This document shows, piece by piece, positions 22,239 through 30,832 of a stretch of DNA of 31,040 nucleotides. Source of the DNA: Verrucomicrobiota bacterium (lineage in GTDB: Bacteria; Verrucomicrobiota; Verrucomicrobiia; Verrucomicrobiales; Verrucomicrobiaceae); the NCBI GenBank assembly GCA_023428335.1, contig JAEYYS010000107.1, positions 1 to 31,040 on the forward strand. Direction: 5' to 3'. The notes below the pieces were generated by a model. It was not told the origin of the DNA. It was given only the letters and a program-made list of their open reading frames with translations, and did no database searches. Each line of letters opens with the position of its first letter. The first letter of the stretch is position 1. The position numbers were made by a program, and so were the translations under genes.

Positions 22239-22922
22239 ATGCTGACTCCGATCCTTGCCCTGGTAGTCATTGCCCTGGTCTCCCTGCTGGCGGTGCGCGT
22301 TGGTGCGACTGCCCTGATGATGACTGGCCTGAGCTGGGACACGGCCAGCTTTCAGGCGTACTCGGCCTTTTTCGGCGTGGGCTTCACGACGCGCGAGGCG
22401 GAGATGGTGGTGAATCATCCGGTGCGCCGGCGCATCATTCGCGACCTCATTCTGGCGGGCAACATCGGCCTGACCTCGGCGCTGGCGGCCTTGGTGGTGT
22501 CCTTCCTGCAAACCAGTCACAGTGGCGAGATCCTGCTGCTGGTCGCCGGCATCAGCCTGGGTGTGATCCTGCTGCTGACGCTTTCGCGGGTGGGCTGGCT
22601 GCAGCGCTCGCTCGACCATGTCATCCAGGGCATGCTGGAGCGTTCGGGTGTGGTGCGCGCGCTCGACTACGAGCTGCTGCTGCGCATCCGCCAGGGTTAC
22701 GTGGTTTCCGAGGTCGAGGTGCTGCCGGGCACCCTGCTGACCGGGCGCACCCTGCGCGAGGCGCGGCCCTGGGACCGCGGGGTCATCATCCTGGCGGTGC
22801 GTCGAGGCGATGACTTTCTGTCGGGTCTGCCTGGACCCACCACGGTCATCGAGCCTGGCGACGTCCTGACGGCTTACGGTCAGGAGAGTGCCCTGCAGAG
22901 CCTGATTGAACCGGTCGGCTGA
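22239..22922 (+). CDS. Three-TM membrane protein with RCK_C (TrkA-C) domain
   Basis: A 227-residue inner-membrane protein with helices at ~3-25, ~69-91 and ~97-117, and a C-terminal TrkA-C/RCK_C regulatory domain (~150-225: EVLPGTLLTGRTLREARPWDRG then VIILAVRRG). The segment between helices 1 and 2 (SAFFGVGFTTREAEMV, ~42-57) resembles a K+-channel pore helix/filter region but lacks a full TxGYG signature. RCK_C domains bind small ligands that gate cation transport. The product could be a ligand-regulated channel-like protein; ion specificity is unknown. The ATG at 22239 removes 33 poorly conserved upstream residues. It converges on ispF with a strong hairpin in between. Confidence 0.7.
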   Translation: MLTPILALVVIALVSLLAVRVGATALMMTGLSWDTASFQAYSAFFGVGFTTREAEMVVNHPVRRRIIRDLILAGNIGLTSALAALVVSFLQTSHSGEILLLVAGISLGVILLLTLSRVGWLQRSLDHVIQGMLERSGVVRALDYELLLRIRQGYVVSEVEVLPGTLLTGRTLREARPWDRGVIILAVRRGDDFLSGLPGPTTVIEPGDVLTAYGQESALQSLIEPVG

Positions 22923-22937
22923 GTGCTGATTCAGGGA

Positions 22938-22976
22938 ACGCCGGTTGGGGGCAGCAGCCCTCGCCAGGACCGGCGT
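22938..22976. terminator. Bidirectional terminator-like hairpin between convergent genes
   Basis: ACGCCGGT (22938-22945) pairs perfectly with ACCGGCGT (22969-22976) and encloses an inner GGGC/GCCC stem with an AGCA loop. It lies between the stops of the RCK_C gene (22922) and ispF (22976). There is no T-run. Confidence 0.5.
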
Positions 22977-23449
22977 CAGTTCTCGACGGTGGCGACCGCC
23001 ATGGCAGCGATGCCTTCCTCGCGACCGACGAAGCCCATGCGCTCGTTGGTGGTGGCCTTGATGCCGATGCGATCGGGCGTCAGGCCAAGGGAGGCGGCGA
23101 TCTTTTCCTTCATCGCCGGCGCGTGCTTCATCACCTTCGGGGCCTCGGCGATGAGGGTGCTGTCGATGTTGTTGAGGGTGTAACCGTGTTCGCGGGCGAG
23201 TTCGGCGCACTTCTCCAGGATGCGCAGGCTGGAGATGCCCTCGATGCTCATGTCGGTGGGCGGAAAGTAGAAGCCGATGTCGGGCAGGCCCATGGCGCCG
23301 AGCACGGCGTCGGCGATGGCGTGGCTGAGCACGTCGGCATCGGAATGGCCGTTGAGCCCGCGGCTGTGGGGGATGTCGACGCCGCCGAGGATGAGCGGGC
23401 GTCCTTCTGCAAAGCTGTGTACGTCGTAGCCGATGCCGGTGCGGATCAT
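22976..23449 (-). CDS. ispF: 2-C-methyl-D-erythritol 2,4-cyclodiphosphate synthase, IspF
   Basis: IspF cyclises CDP-ME 2-phosphate in the MEP isoprenoid pathway. The 157-residue protein is of normal length with the zinc-binding residues D9 and H11 (GIGYDVHSF) and H43 (SDADVLSHAIADAVLGA), the GDIG-like segment LPDIGFYFPPTD, and the C-terminal KATTNERMGFVGREEGIAAMA. No other MEP gene is adjacent. It lies 14 nt upstream of an AraC-type regulator gene on the same strand, and there is no clear Shine-Dalgarno site. Confidence 0.96.
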   Translation of the reverse strand: MIRTGIGYDVHSFAEGRPLILGGVDIPHSRGLNGHSDADVLSHAIADAVLGAMGLPDIGFYFPPTDMSIEGISSLRILEKCAELAREHGYTLNNIDSTLIAEAPKVMKHAPAMKEKIAASLGLTPDRIGIKATTNERMGFVGREEGIAAMAVATVEN

Positions 23450-23463
23450 GAGGAGAGGGGGAG

Positions 23464-24330
23464 TCAGGCGGGGCGGCCGCCGAAGGTGCGCATTTGGGCG
23501 CGGTACTCGCGCGGGGTGCGGCCGACGACCTCGCGGAAGCGGCGGTTGAAGTTGGCGAGGTTGCGGTAGCCGCAGTCGAGGGCGATGTCGGTGATGTTGT
23601 GCTGGTCCTCGGCGATCAAACGGCAGGCGCGGCCGATGCGCACCTCGTTGATGTACTCGGGCACGGTCTTGCCGGTGCGCGAGCGGAAGAAGCGACTGAA
23701 GGCGCCCTCGCTCAGGTGGGCGAGCTTGGCGAGCTGGGCGCGGTCAATGTCCTCGGTGAGGTGCTCGTGAATGAAGTCGCAGACCCGCTCCATGCGGCCC
23801 TGGTCGGTGGCGTGCAGCGTCGGTTCGTAACTGGCGCTGGCGAGCGCGCGCAGATCCTTGGCGCGGGCGAGCAGGTCGAGGATGGCGAGCAGGTCGACCA
23901 CCCGGGTCAGGCCACTGGCACCGGCGAGGTGGCGCAGGCGCTGGGCGACTTCGCGCCGGGTCTGGCCGCGCACTTCCAGGCCGCGCGCAGCGCGGCGCAG
24001 CAGGCGGCGCACGCCCTCCATTTCGGGTCGGTCGAGAAACTCGCGACCGAGGAAGTTTTCCTCAAAACGCACGACGATGGCGTCGACGCCGCCCTTGTCT
24101 TCATCCTGATGCCAGACATGCGGCAGGTTGCTGCCGAGCAGGACCATGTCGCCATCGGTCAGCGGCGCAATGTTGTCGCCCACCACCCGGTGGCCGCTGC
24201 TGCGCACGGCGAGGGTTAGCTGGAACTCTGGATGGAAGTGCCAGCGCGTTCCGTAATCGGGGCCCTGGATGAGCTCGCAATGGAACGACTCCCAGTCCCG
24301 GCGCGGCACTTTCTCAAAGACGGGCTTCAT
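23464..24330 (-). CDS. AraC-family transcription regulator with cupin domain
   Basis: A 288-residue regulator. The N-terminal part (~20-90) is a cupin-like ligand domain (TRWHFHPEFQLTLAV, DGDMVLLGSNLPHVWH). The C-terminal ~100 residues hold two HTH motifs of the AraC type: IDRAQLAKLAHLSEGAFSRF and ITDIALDCGYRNLANFNRRF, ending GRTPREYRAQM. The type with an HFH-x-E cupin usually senses sugars or carbohydrate derivatives. The start at 24330 gives a standard N-terminus; the frame upstream overlaps the GT9 gene and is rejected. It may regulate the unlinked sugar-related genes, but no operator was found. Confidence 0.92.
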   Translation of the reverse strand: MKPVFEKVPRRDWESFHCELIQGPDYGTRWHFHPEFQLTLAVRSSGHRVVGDNIAPLTDGDMVLLGSNLPHVWHQDEDKGGVDAIVVRFEENFLGREFLDRPEMEGVRRLLRRAARGLEVRGQTRREVAQRLRHLAGASGLTRVVDLLAILDLLARAKDLRALASASYEPTLHATDQGRMERVCDFIHEHLTEDIDRAQLAKLAHLSEGAFSRFFRSRTGKTVPEYINEVRIGRACRLIAEDQHNITDIALDCGYRNLANFNRRFREVVGRTPREYRAQMRTFGGRPA

Positions 24331-24374
24331 GGCGAGAGAGTAAAGACGGGATCCGTGAAAAAGCCACCTCAGGC

Positions 24375-25382
24375 TCACGCGGCCGGCCAGTTCCGGACAA
24401 AGTCGGCGAGGCGACGGGCGTCGTCGATGCCGGGCACCTGCGTGCTGGTGCACTCGCCGGGGCTGAACTCGCCGCGCGCGGCGATGCGTCCCGCCTTCCA
24501 GACGCGGGCGGTCGGGGCATGCGGGCCGACCTGGCGGGGGTCGCTCCAGGTGTGGATGCCGAGCGTGCGCGGGTTGATCGCGGCGGCGATGTGCATGGGG
24601 CCGCTGTCGACGCTGATCACCGCGCGCGCCTGGCGCAGGCACCAGACCAGTTCGGGCAGGCTGGTGCGGCCGCTGAGATCGATGAGGTGGTCGCCGCGTG
24701 GCAGGGGTTCGTGGCCGGGCAGGCCGACGAGGGCGACGGTGGCCGGCGCCAGGGCGTCGCAGAGCGCCTGCAATACCTCGGGGGGCAGCGACTTGCCGCG
24801 GCCACGCGACCAGGGATGGACGACGAGGACGTCATCGCGCTCGGGCCAGCCGGCCGGGCGGGAGCCGGTCGGCAGCGGCGTTTCGAGGGTCGCGGGTTCG
24901 ATGCCGAAGGCGCGGACCAGGGCGAGGTTGCGGTCGAGCGCATGGGCGCCGGCATCGACGGCGACCACGTGATCGTGCAGCAGGCGGGCGCCCTCGCGCG
25001 AGTCGGACATGCCGACGACTGGGCAGGCGCCGCTGAGGCGGGCGAGCACGGCGCTGCGCAGCAGGCCCTGGAAGTCGAGGGCGATCTCCGGCTGCGTGCG
25101 CGGCAGGCGTCGCCAGTGGCGGGCCCAGGCGGCGAAGCGGGTCAGGCCGGAGAGGCCGCGGAAGGTTTTGCGCGGGAAGGGGAGGACCTCGTCGACCGCG
25201 GGATTGTCGAGCAGCAGCGGGGTCCACTCGGTGTTGGCGAGCCAGCGGATGCGCAGGTGCGGGTGAGCGCTGCGCAGGGCCTGGATAGCCGGCAGGGTGT
25301 GGACGATGTCGCCGAGCGAGCTGGGCTTGACGATGAGGGCGGAGCGGAAGCCCGCAAGGCCGGGCAGGGGGGCGGCGCTCAT
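24375..25382 (-). CDS. Glycosyltransferase family 9 (heptosyltransferase-like)
   Basis: A 335-residue GT-B glycosyltransferase of family 9. It has the N-terminal acceptor/base motif KPSSLGDIVHTLPA (D25), GLLRSAVLARLSGA, the donor-binding region RGRGKSLPPEVLQALCDAL and the C-terminal ISVDSGPMHIAAAI motif with D259 and H264. Family members (WaaC, WaaF, RfaQ-like) transfer ADP-heptose to LPS inner core. WaaC-like length and SLGD favour heptosyltransferase I, but the donor cannot be settled by reading. It begins 3 nt downstream of the metallophosphoesterase gene, in line with a lpxK-fdhD-metallophosphoesterase-GT9 operon. The lipid A gene lpxK upstream supports a role in LPS. Confidence 0.9.
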   Translation of the reverse strand: MSAAPLPGLAGFRSALIVKPSSLGDIVHTLPAIQALRSAHPHLRIRWLANTEWTPLLLDNPAVDEVLPFPRKTFRGLSGLTRFAAWARHWRRLPRTQPEIALDFQGLLRSAVLARLSGACPVVGMSDSREGARLLHDHVVAVDAGAHALDRNLALVRAFGIEPATLETPLPTGSRPAGWPERDDVLVVHPWSRGRGKSLPPEVLQALCDALAPATVALVGLPGHEPLPRGDHLIDLSGRTSLPELVWCLRQARAVISVDSGPMHIAAAINPRTLGIHTWSDPRQVGPHAPTARVWKAGRIAARGEFSPGECTSTQVPGIDDARRLADFVRNWPAA

Positions 25383-25385
25383 CGC

Positions 25386-26108
25386 TTACTTGCCGAGGGC
25401 GAGGCGTTCCGCGAGCAGGACGGGCAGGCCGGCGGCGCGGATCTTGTCCTGGGCGGTCTGGATGTCGTACTCGACGCGGCGGATGCGGATGCTCTGCTCG
25501 TCGGAGTCGTAGATCGCGTAAGCGGCGCGCCAGTCACCATCGCGCGGCTGGCCGACACTGCCGACATTGACGAAGTACTTCACGCCGCGCTGCAGCAGCA
25601 CCTCGCTGCCGCGGGCGGCGCGCACGGCGTCCTCCTTCTCAAAGATGCGCGGCACGTGGGTGTGGCCGTAGAAGCAGATCTGGGTGAACTGGTAGCTGAA
25701 GCTGGCCATCGCATCGAAGCGGTTGGTCACGTAGCCCCAGCTGCCGGGCGAATCGAGGGTGGCATGAACGATGGTGAAATCGCGCACCTGGCGGACGAGC
25801 TTCAGTTCACGCAGCCACTGGCGCTGCTCCTCGCTGAGCTGCTCGCGGGTCCAGAGCAGGGCGGCCTGGGCCAGCGGGTTGAGTTCCTCCAGATTGCTGG
25901 TGCCGGCGGCGCCGTCGTCGTGGTTGCCACGCACGGCGGGGCAGTTCAGCTCGCGGACGATTTCCAGGCATTCCGAGGGATTGGCCGCGTAACCGACGAT
26001 GTCGCCCAGGCAGACATGGCTCTCACAGCCCTGCTCGTGGGCGTCCCAGAGCACGCTCTGGAGCGCTTCGAGATTGGCGTGGATGTCTCCGAAAAGGGCG
26101 AATTTCAT
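25386..26108 (-). CDS. Metallophosphoesterase
   Basis: A 240-residue calcineurin-like phosphoesterase. Its metal ligands appear in the usual order: GDIHAN (D8, H10), CLGDIVGYAANP (D36), RGNHDDGA (N62, H63), VHATL with its His mid-protein, and YGHTHVPRIF at ~165. This type (YfcE/PAE1087-like) hydrolyses phosphodiesters or phosphomonoesters; the natural substrate here is unknown. ATG 26108 gives the canonical MKFALFGDIHAN start, whereas a start nine codons upstream (MGFVPSPNP) is less likely. Between fdhD (51 nt upstream) and the GT9 gene (3 nt downstream). Confidence 0.92.
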   Translation of the reverse strand: MKFALFGDIHANLEALQSVLWDAHEQGCESHVCLGDIVGYAANPSECLEIVRELNCPAVRGNHDDGAAGTSNLEELNPLAQAALLWTREQLSEEQRQWLRELKLVRQVRDFTIVHATLDSPGSWGYVTNRFDAMASFSYQFTQICFYGHTHVPRIFEKEDAVRAARGSEVLLQRGVKYFVNVGSVGQPRDGDWRAAYAIYDSDEQSIRIRRVEYDIQTAQDKIRAAGLPVLLAERLALGK

Positions 26109-26159
26109 CGGGTTGGGCGACGGAACAAACCCCATACCATCGGAAACACAGGGTAAAAA

Positions 26160-27011
26160 TCAAGCAAATCGGCTCGCATTCGCTGTTGTTGCTTCACGCA
26201 GGCGTTGTGCGCCGGCATAAACGTTCATCGTGCCGCCGCGCAGAAAGCCGATCAAAGTCTGGTTGGCAGCGCGCGCGAAATCGACCGCCAGGCTGCTCGG
26301 CGCTGAAATGGCGGCGAGGAAACCGATGCCGCCGGCGAGGGCCTTTTGGACGATCTCAAAGGACACGCGGCCGCTGACCAGCAGCAGGTGGCGGTCGAGC
26401 GGCAGCAGGCCGTGGAGCAGGGCATGGCCGAGCACCTTGTCGAGGGCGTTGTGACGGCCAACATCCTCGCGCAGGACCAGCAGGTTGCCGTCGAGATCGA
26501 ACAGGGCGCTGGCATGCAGGCCGCCGGTCAGCTCAAAGGCGGCCTGGGCGGCGCGCAGGCGGTCGGGCAGGGCGGCGACCAACGTCGCATCGACCTGGAA
26601 ATCGGAGATCGCCGGCGGGAAACGCTGGAAGACCGAGTCGATGCTGGTCTTGCCGCAGAGGCCGCAACTGGAGGCGCTGAAGACGTGGCGCGTCAGCGAT
26701 TGCCAGTCGACCTGCGTGCCGCCGAGCAGCACATCGACGACGTTGCCATGGTGGTTGTCGGTGCTCGGGCACTGCGAGATCTCCAAAAGGTCGCGCGGCC
26801 GCGTCACCACGCCCTCGCTGACCAGGAAGCCGGCGGCCAGTTCCTCGTCGTGGCCGGGCGTGCGCATGACGACGGCGACGCTGCGGCCCTCGACACGGAT
26901 TTCCAGGGGTTCCTCGCGGGCGACGACGTCGCCGCGCTGTTCGGTTGTGCCGCCGAGGGTGACGCGCTGGAGTTCGACCGACTGGGTCGGCGCGGTGTCG
27001 GCCTCGGTCAT
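26160..27011 (-). CDS. fdhD: Formate dehydrogenase accessory sulfurtransferase, FdhD
   Basis: FdhD passes sulfur from a cysteine desulfurase to the molybdenum cofactor of formate dehydrogenases. The 283-residue protein has the catalytic SASSCGLCGK motif (C116 and C119), the N-terminal EEPLEIRV segment, the TPGHDEELAAGFL stretch, and the C-terminal REDVGRHNALDKVLG and FLRGGTMNVYAG regions. Length is normal. It overlaps the lpxK stop by 4 nt (ATGA) and so is in the lpxK operon, which is an unusual setting. No formate dehydrogenase, molybdenum cofactor or cysteine desulfurase gene is present in the window. Confidence 0.95.
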   Translation of the reverse strand: MTEADTAPTQSVELQRVTLGGTTEQRGDVVAREEPLEIRVEGRSVAVVMRTPGHDEELAAGFLVSEGVVTRPRDLLEISQCPSTDNHHGNVVDVLLGGTQVDWQSLTRHVFSASSCGLCGKTSIDSVFQRFPPAISDFQVDATLVAALPDRLRAAQAAFELTGGLHASALFDLDGNLLVLREDVGRHNALDKVLGHALLHGLLPLDRHLLLVSGRVSFEIVQKALAGGIGFLAAISAPSSLAVDFARAANQTLIGFLRGGTMNVYAGAQRLREATTANASRFA

Positions 27012-28231
27012 GATGCCGCCTCCACGAGATCGGCGCTGACCACGCCCTGGGTGACGTGGCGCGGTTCGGCGATCAGGCCGATGAGGCGGTCGAAGCTCTC
27101 GCGGCCGCGGGTGATCTCGATCTCGACGCGCAGGAAGTAGATGGGGATGTCGCCGGGCGGCAGCTTGGGGAAGCGCACGAAGTCCTTCTCGGTGGTCAGG
27201 ATGGCGTGGGCGCCGGCCTTTTCGCAGCGCTCGATGAACTGGGTGATCTCCTTTTCCTGGAAGCGATGGTGGTCGGTGAAGCGGCGGGTCCACTGCACGC
27301 GCGCGCCGAGTTTGCGCAGGCCGTTCTCAAAGCTCTCCGGTACGGCGATGCCCGACAGGGCGCCAACGTATTTGCCGCTCATGGCATCGAGCGGCAGGCG
27401 CTCGCCGGTGTGGATGTGTTCGAAGTGCACCGGCCGGTGCCGGCACTCGATGATCTCGGCGACCCGGTTGTGCTTGCGGATCTGCTCGATGATCTCGGCG
27501 CTGTCGCCATCGGACTTGGTGAGGAAGATGTAGCTGGCGCGGCGCAGACTGGCCGGCGGCTCGCGCAGGGTGCCGCGCGGCAGCATGTAGCCGGTGCCGA
27601 AGGGCGCGGTTTTGTCGACCAGGACAATGTCGTGGCGGTGCTTGAGCTTGAGGTACTGCAGGCCGTCGTCGAGCAGCAGGACGTCGGCGCCGAACTTGCG
27701 GATCGCGTGGGCGCCGGCCTTGACGCGGTTGCGGTCGACCACCACCGGCACGCCGGGGCAGTTTTGCGCCAGCATGTAGGGTTCGTCGCCGGCGACGTAG
27801 GAATCGAGCAGCACGCGCTCGCCGTCGGAGACCACGCGTGGCAGCGGCTCGCGCGGCTTGCGCGCCAGGCCGAGTTTGGCGGCGAGGCGCCAGCCAAGCG
27901 GCAGCTTGCGCTGGCGCTTGCTTTTGTAGCCGCGGCTGAGGATGGCGACCCGGCGACCGCGGGCGAGCAGGGCCTTGGCGAAGAGTTCGACCACCGGCGT
28001 CTTGCCGGTGCCGCCGACGGTGATGTTGCCGATGCTGATGACCGGCACGCCGAGGTGATGGTCGTGCAGGTAGCGCTCGCGGTAGAGAAAGAGGCGCAGG
28101 CGCACGGCGCCTGAGTACACGCCCGAGAGCAGGCGGAAGGCTGCGCGCAGCAGGGTCGGCCGCAGACCACGCTTGTGGTGGATGATCACCTCGATGAGGT
28201 AGGCTTCGAGATCTTCCAGGGTGTCTTTCAT
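27008..28231 (-). CDS. lpxK: Tetraacyldisaccharide 4'-kinase, LpxK
   Basis: LpxK phosphorylates the 4' position of the lipid A precursor on the inner leaflet of the inner membrane. The 407-residue protein has the Walker A sequence GNITVGGTGKTP (~75-86), RGYKSKRQRKLPLG, VDRNRVKAGAHAIRKFGADVLLLDDGLQYLKL with the LLLDDGLQ motif, and the ALSGIAVPESFENGLRKLGARV and HHRFQEKEI regions. N-terminal helix LEDLEAYLIEVIIHHKRG is the probable membrane anchor. It is longer than E. coli LpxK, as in other Verrucomicrobiota-like proteins. ATG 28231 was chosen; ATG 28252 adds seven residues and cannot be excluded. It is divergent from metG. Confidence 0.94.
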   Translation of the reverse strand: MKDTLEDLEAYLIEVIIHHKRGLRPTLLRAAFRLLSGVYSGAVRLRLFLYRERYLHDHHLGVPVISIGNITVGGTGKTPVVELFAKALLARGRRVAILSRGYKSKRQRKLPLGWRLAAKLGLARKPREPLPRVVSDGERVLLDSYVAGDEPYMLAQNCPGVPVVVDRNRVKAGAHAIRKFGADVLLLDDGLQYLKLKHRHDIVLVDKTAPFGTGYMLPRGTLREPPASLRRASYIFLTKSDGDSAEIIEQIRKHNRVAEIIECRHRPVHFEHIHTGERLPLDAMSGKYVGALSGIAVPESFENGLRKLGARVQWTRRFTDHHRFQEKEITQFIERCEKAGAHAILTTEKDFVRFPKLPPGDIPIYFLRVEIEITRGRESFDRLIGLIAEPRHVTQGVVSADLVEAAS

Positions 28232-28309
28232 CCGGGGCCGGGGTCGATTCATAACCCGGCTGCGCCACCGGCTCAACCCTGAGCTTGCCGCCTTTCCACC
28301 AACCCGGCG

Positions 28310-28338
28310 TTGCCTGTCGCTCCCGCCGCGGTTATGCT
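28310..28338 (+). promoter_or_regulatory. Candidate sigma-70 promoter of metG
   Basis: A TTGCCT (-35-like, 28310-28315) and a TATGCT (-10-like, 28333-28338) are separated by exactly 17 bp. They lie 15 nt before the metG start, which leaves a very short or leaderless transcript. The 121-bp space between lpxK and metG must hold both divergent promoters. Confidence 0.4.
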
Positions 28339-28352
28339 GTTCCTTTCCCACC

Positions 28353-29963
28353 GTGAAGCCCTACTACCTGACCACCGCCATCGATTACACGAACGCGCCG
28401 CCGCACATCGGCCATGCCTATGAGAAGGTGCTGGCTGACGTCATGGCGCGCTTCCAGCGGCTGAGCGGTCGCGAGGTGTTCTTCCTCACCGGCGTCGATC
28501 AGCACGGGCAGAAGGTGCAGAAGAGCGCCGACCAGGCCGGGCAGAGCCCGCAGGCCTTCGTCGACGGCGTCACCGCCAAATTCACCGCGCTCTGGGACAA
28601 GCTGAATGTCCGCTACGACGGCTGGGCGGCCACCACCGACCCGCGCCACAAGCGCGTGGTCCAGGCCCTGCTGCAAAAGCTGCACGACGCCGGCCAGTTG
28701 TACAAGAAGGCGCACCAGGGTTTTTATTCGGTGCGCCAGGAGCAGTTCCTGACCGACAAGGAGCGCGGGCCCGACGGCCAGTTTGGCGAGGAATGGGGCG
28801 AGGTCGTCGAGCTGGAGGAGGAGAACTGGTACTTCCGCCTCAGCGATCACGTCGAGTGGCTGAAGAACCACATCAAGACCCATCCGGACTTCATCCTGCC
28901 CGCGCACCGCGCCGCCGCCGTGCTCAACGCGCTGGAGGGCGCGCCGCAGGATCTCTGCATCAGCCGCCCGGTCGAGCGCCTGAGCTGGGGCATCCCGCTG
29001 CCCTTCGACGAGCGCTTCGTCAACTACGTCTGGTTCGACGCCCTCACCAACTACATCAGCTTCGCCGGTTACCTCGCCGACGAATGCGGCAACGAGGGCC
29101 TGCCCGGCTTTGAGCAGATCTGGCCGGCTGACGCCCACGTCATCGGCAAGGACATCCTGGTGCCGGCCCACGCGGTGTATTGGCCGATCATGCTGCACGC
29201 GCTCGGTTTCCCTGACGACCACATCCCGAAACTCATCGTCCACGGCTGGTGGAACATGAAAGGCGCCAAGATCAGCAAGAGCCTCGGCAATGTCATCGAC
29301 CCCGATGAACTCGCCGGCGTGTTCACCGCCGACGGCCTGCGCTACTACCTGATGCGCGACATCGCCACCGGCTACGACAGCGACTTCAGCGACGAGCGCC
29401 TGGTCATGTCCTACCGCAAGGAACTGGCCGGCGGTCTCGGCAACCTGCTCAACCGCAGCCTCAACATGGCGCACAAGTACCGCGGCGGCATCCTGCAGCC
29501 GGGTGAGTACGACGACGAGGAAAACCGCGCCCTGCGCCGGACGGTCGAGGAAGCCGGCCCGGTCTATGCCGAGAAGATGAACGCCTGGGCCATCCACGAC
29601 GGCATTGCCGCGGCCTGGAAGATTGTCACCCAAGCGAATCACTTTGTCGATAGCACCAAACCCTTCTCGCTCGCCAAGGATCCCGCCCAAGCGGCGCGAC
29701 TCGACAGCGTGCTTTACCACCTCGCCGAGGCCCTGGTCCACGTCAGCATCCTGCTCGACCCGATCATGCCCGAGGCGATGGCGAAGGCCCGCGCCCAGAT
29801 CGGCTGGCAACGGCCGGAGGGTTTTGGACTCGGCGACCTGCGCTGGGGCCTGCTGCCGGCCGGGCATCAACTCGGCGCGCCGGTGCCGTTGTTCCCGCAG
29901 CTCGATCCCGAGACCGCCGGCGAGCGCTGGGCGGAATTCCTCAAGGCCAAACCCGGCGCCTAA
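28353..29963 (+). CDS. metG: Methionyl-tRNA synthetase, MetG
   Basis: A class I aminoacyl-tRNA synthetase that charges initiator and elongator tRNA-Met. The 536-residue protein has the HIGH signature in APPHIGHAYE (18-21) and the KMSKS-type KISKS (306-310) before LGNVIDP, plus TGVDQHGQKVQKSAD and the tryptophan-rich NWYFRLSDHVEWL. It lacks the zinc-binding Cys knuckle and the C-terminal tRNA-binding EMAP-like domain of longer MetRS forms, a shorter architecture common outside enterobacteria. The anticodon-binding helices are at ~380-500. GTG 28353 gives the family N-terminus (MKPYYLTTAIDYTN); the upstream frame is not conserved. The gene precedes the L,D-transpeptidase gene by 23 nt. Confidence 0.95.
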   Translation: MKPYYLTTAIDYTNAPPHIGHAYEKVLADVMARFQRLSGREVFFLTGVDQHGQKVQKSADQAGQSPQAFVDGVTAKFTALWDKLNVRYDGWAATTDPRHKRVVQALLQKLHDAGQLYKKAHQGFYSVRQEQFLTDKERGPDGQFGEEWGEVVELEEENWYFRLSDHVEWLKNHIKTHPDFILPAHRAAAVLNALEGAPQDLCISRPVERLSWGIPLPFDERFVNYVWFDALTNYISFAGYLADECGNEGLPGFEQIWPADAHVIGKDILVPAHAVYWPIMLHALGFPDDHIPKLIVHGWWNMKGAKISKSLGNVIDPDELAGVFTADGLRYYLMRDIATGYDSDFSDERLVMSYRKELAGGLGNLLNRSLNMAHKYRGGILQPGEYDDEENRALRRTVEEAGPVYAEKMNAWAIHDGIAAAWKIVTQANHFVDSTKPFSLAKDPAQAARLDSVLYHLAEALVHVSILLDPIMPEAMAKARAQIGWQRPEGFGLGDLRWGLLPAGHQLGAPVPLFPQLDPETAGERWAEFLKAKPGA

Positions 29964-29986
29964 GCCTCTTCGAACGATCGATCCTC

Positions 29987-30832
29987 ATGGCCAAAACGCG
30001 TGCCCAGCGACCCCGGCGCAAGCCGCCCGCCAAGGCGCGTCGTCGGCCCAGCGCCAAGCGTCGCGACCGGAGCGATGGCGTGGCGCGGCGTCTGTTCGGT
30101 CTGCTGGTCGCCGGGTTGGTGCTGGCGGCCGTGTATCAGGCGGCGGCCGGTTGGTTCAGCCTGCGCCGGGCCGAGGCGGTCACCTTTGACGCGCGGCGCG
30201 GCACGCTCTTCCTGCCGCTGGCCGAGGCCGCGCACGCGTTGCGTTGGGAACTGCAGGAACAGGGGGTAGCGGTGCGGTTGAACGGCCGGGCAGTGTCGGC
30301 CGCGCAACTCGTGCGTTTGCCCGATGGGGCCGCCCTGGTCAGCCTGGAGGGCCTGGCCGAGGCGGGGGCCGAGGTCGAGCGTGAAACCGCGGCCGAAGCG
30401 GCGTTGGTCAGCGCCGAGGGGCGTCGGCTGCGCCGGGAAAAAGCCCCGCAGCGGGTCGAGGTCAGCCTGGCCGATCAGCGATTGCTTGCCTGGCAGGGCA
30501 GTCGTCTCATCCTCGCCAGCAAGGTCAGCACCGGTCGGCGCGGCAGCACGCCGCCGGGCGAGTTCAAGGCCGGTCCCTACAAGGCGCGCCAGCATTTCTC
30601 CAAGCTCTACAACAACGCGCCCATGCCGTGGAGTGTCCAGGTCAACGGCCACATCTTCATCCATGGCTTCACCCAGGTGCCGGACTACCCGGCCTCGCAC
30701 GGCTGCATCCGCCTGCCGCTGACTGGTGCCAATCCGGCGCGCTTTTTTTACGAGTGGGTCGAGCGTGGCACGCCGGTGCGCATCCTGCGCGAGGAACTGC
30801 CGGTCAGCCCGGTTCCAGCCGTCCGTCTTTGA
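29987..30832 (+). CDS. L,D-transpeptidase (YkuD family)
   Basis: An inner-membrane-anchored L,D-transpeptidase of 281 residues. It starts with a very basic stretch (~1-30), then a single membrane helix (~34-56). A beta domain (~64-140) and the YkuD catalytic domain (~155-273) follow. The active site has H226 (HIFIHGFTQ), H238 and C240 in PASHGCIRLP. The family crosslinks peptidoglycan by 3-3 bonds or links lipoproteins to it; which of these applies is open. Probably co-transcribed with metG. Its 3' end overlaps the convergent LolD-like gene by 29 bp. Confidence 0.9.
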   Translation: MAKTRAQRPRRKPPAKARRRPSAKRRDRSDGVARRLFGLLVAGLVLAAVYQAAAGWFSLRRAEAVTFDARRGTLFLPLAEAAHALRWELQEQGVAVRLNGRAVSAAQLVRLPDGAALVSLEGLAEAGAEVERETAAEAALVSAEGRRLRREKAPQRVEVSLADQRLLAWQGSRLILASKVSTGRRGSTPPGEFKAGPYKARQHFSKLYNNAPMPWSVQVNGHIFIHGFTQVPDYPASHGCIRLPLTGANPARFFYEWVERGTPVRILREELPVSPVPAVRL

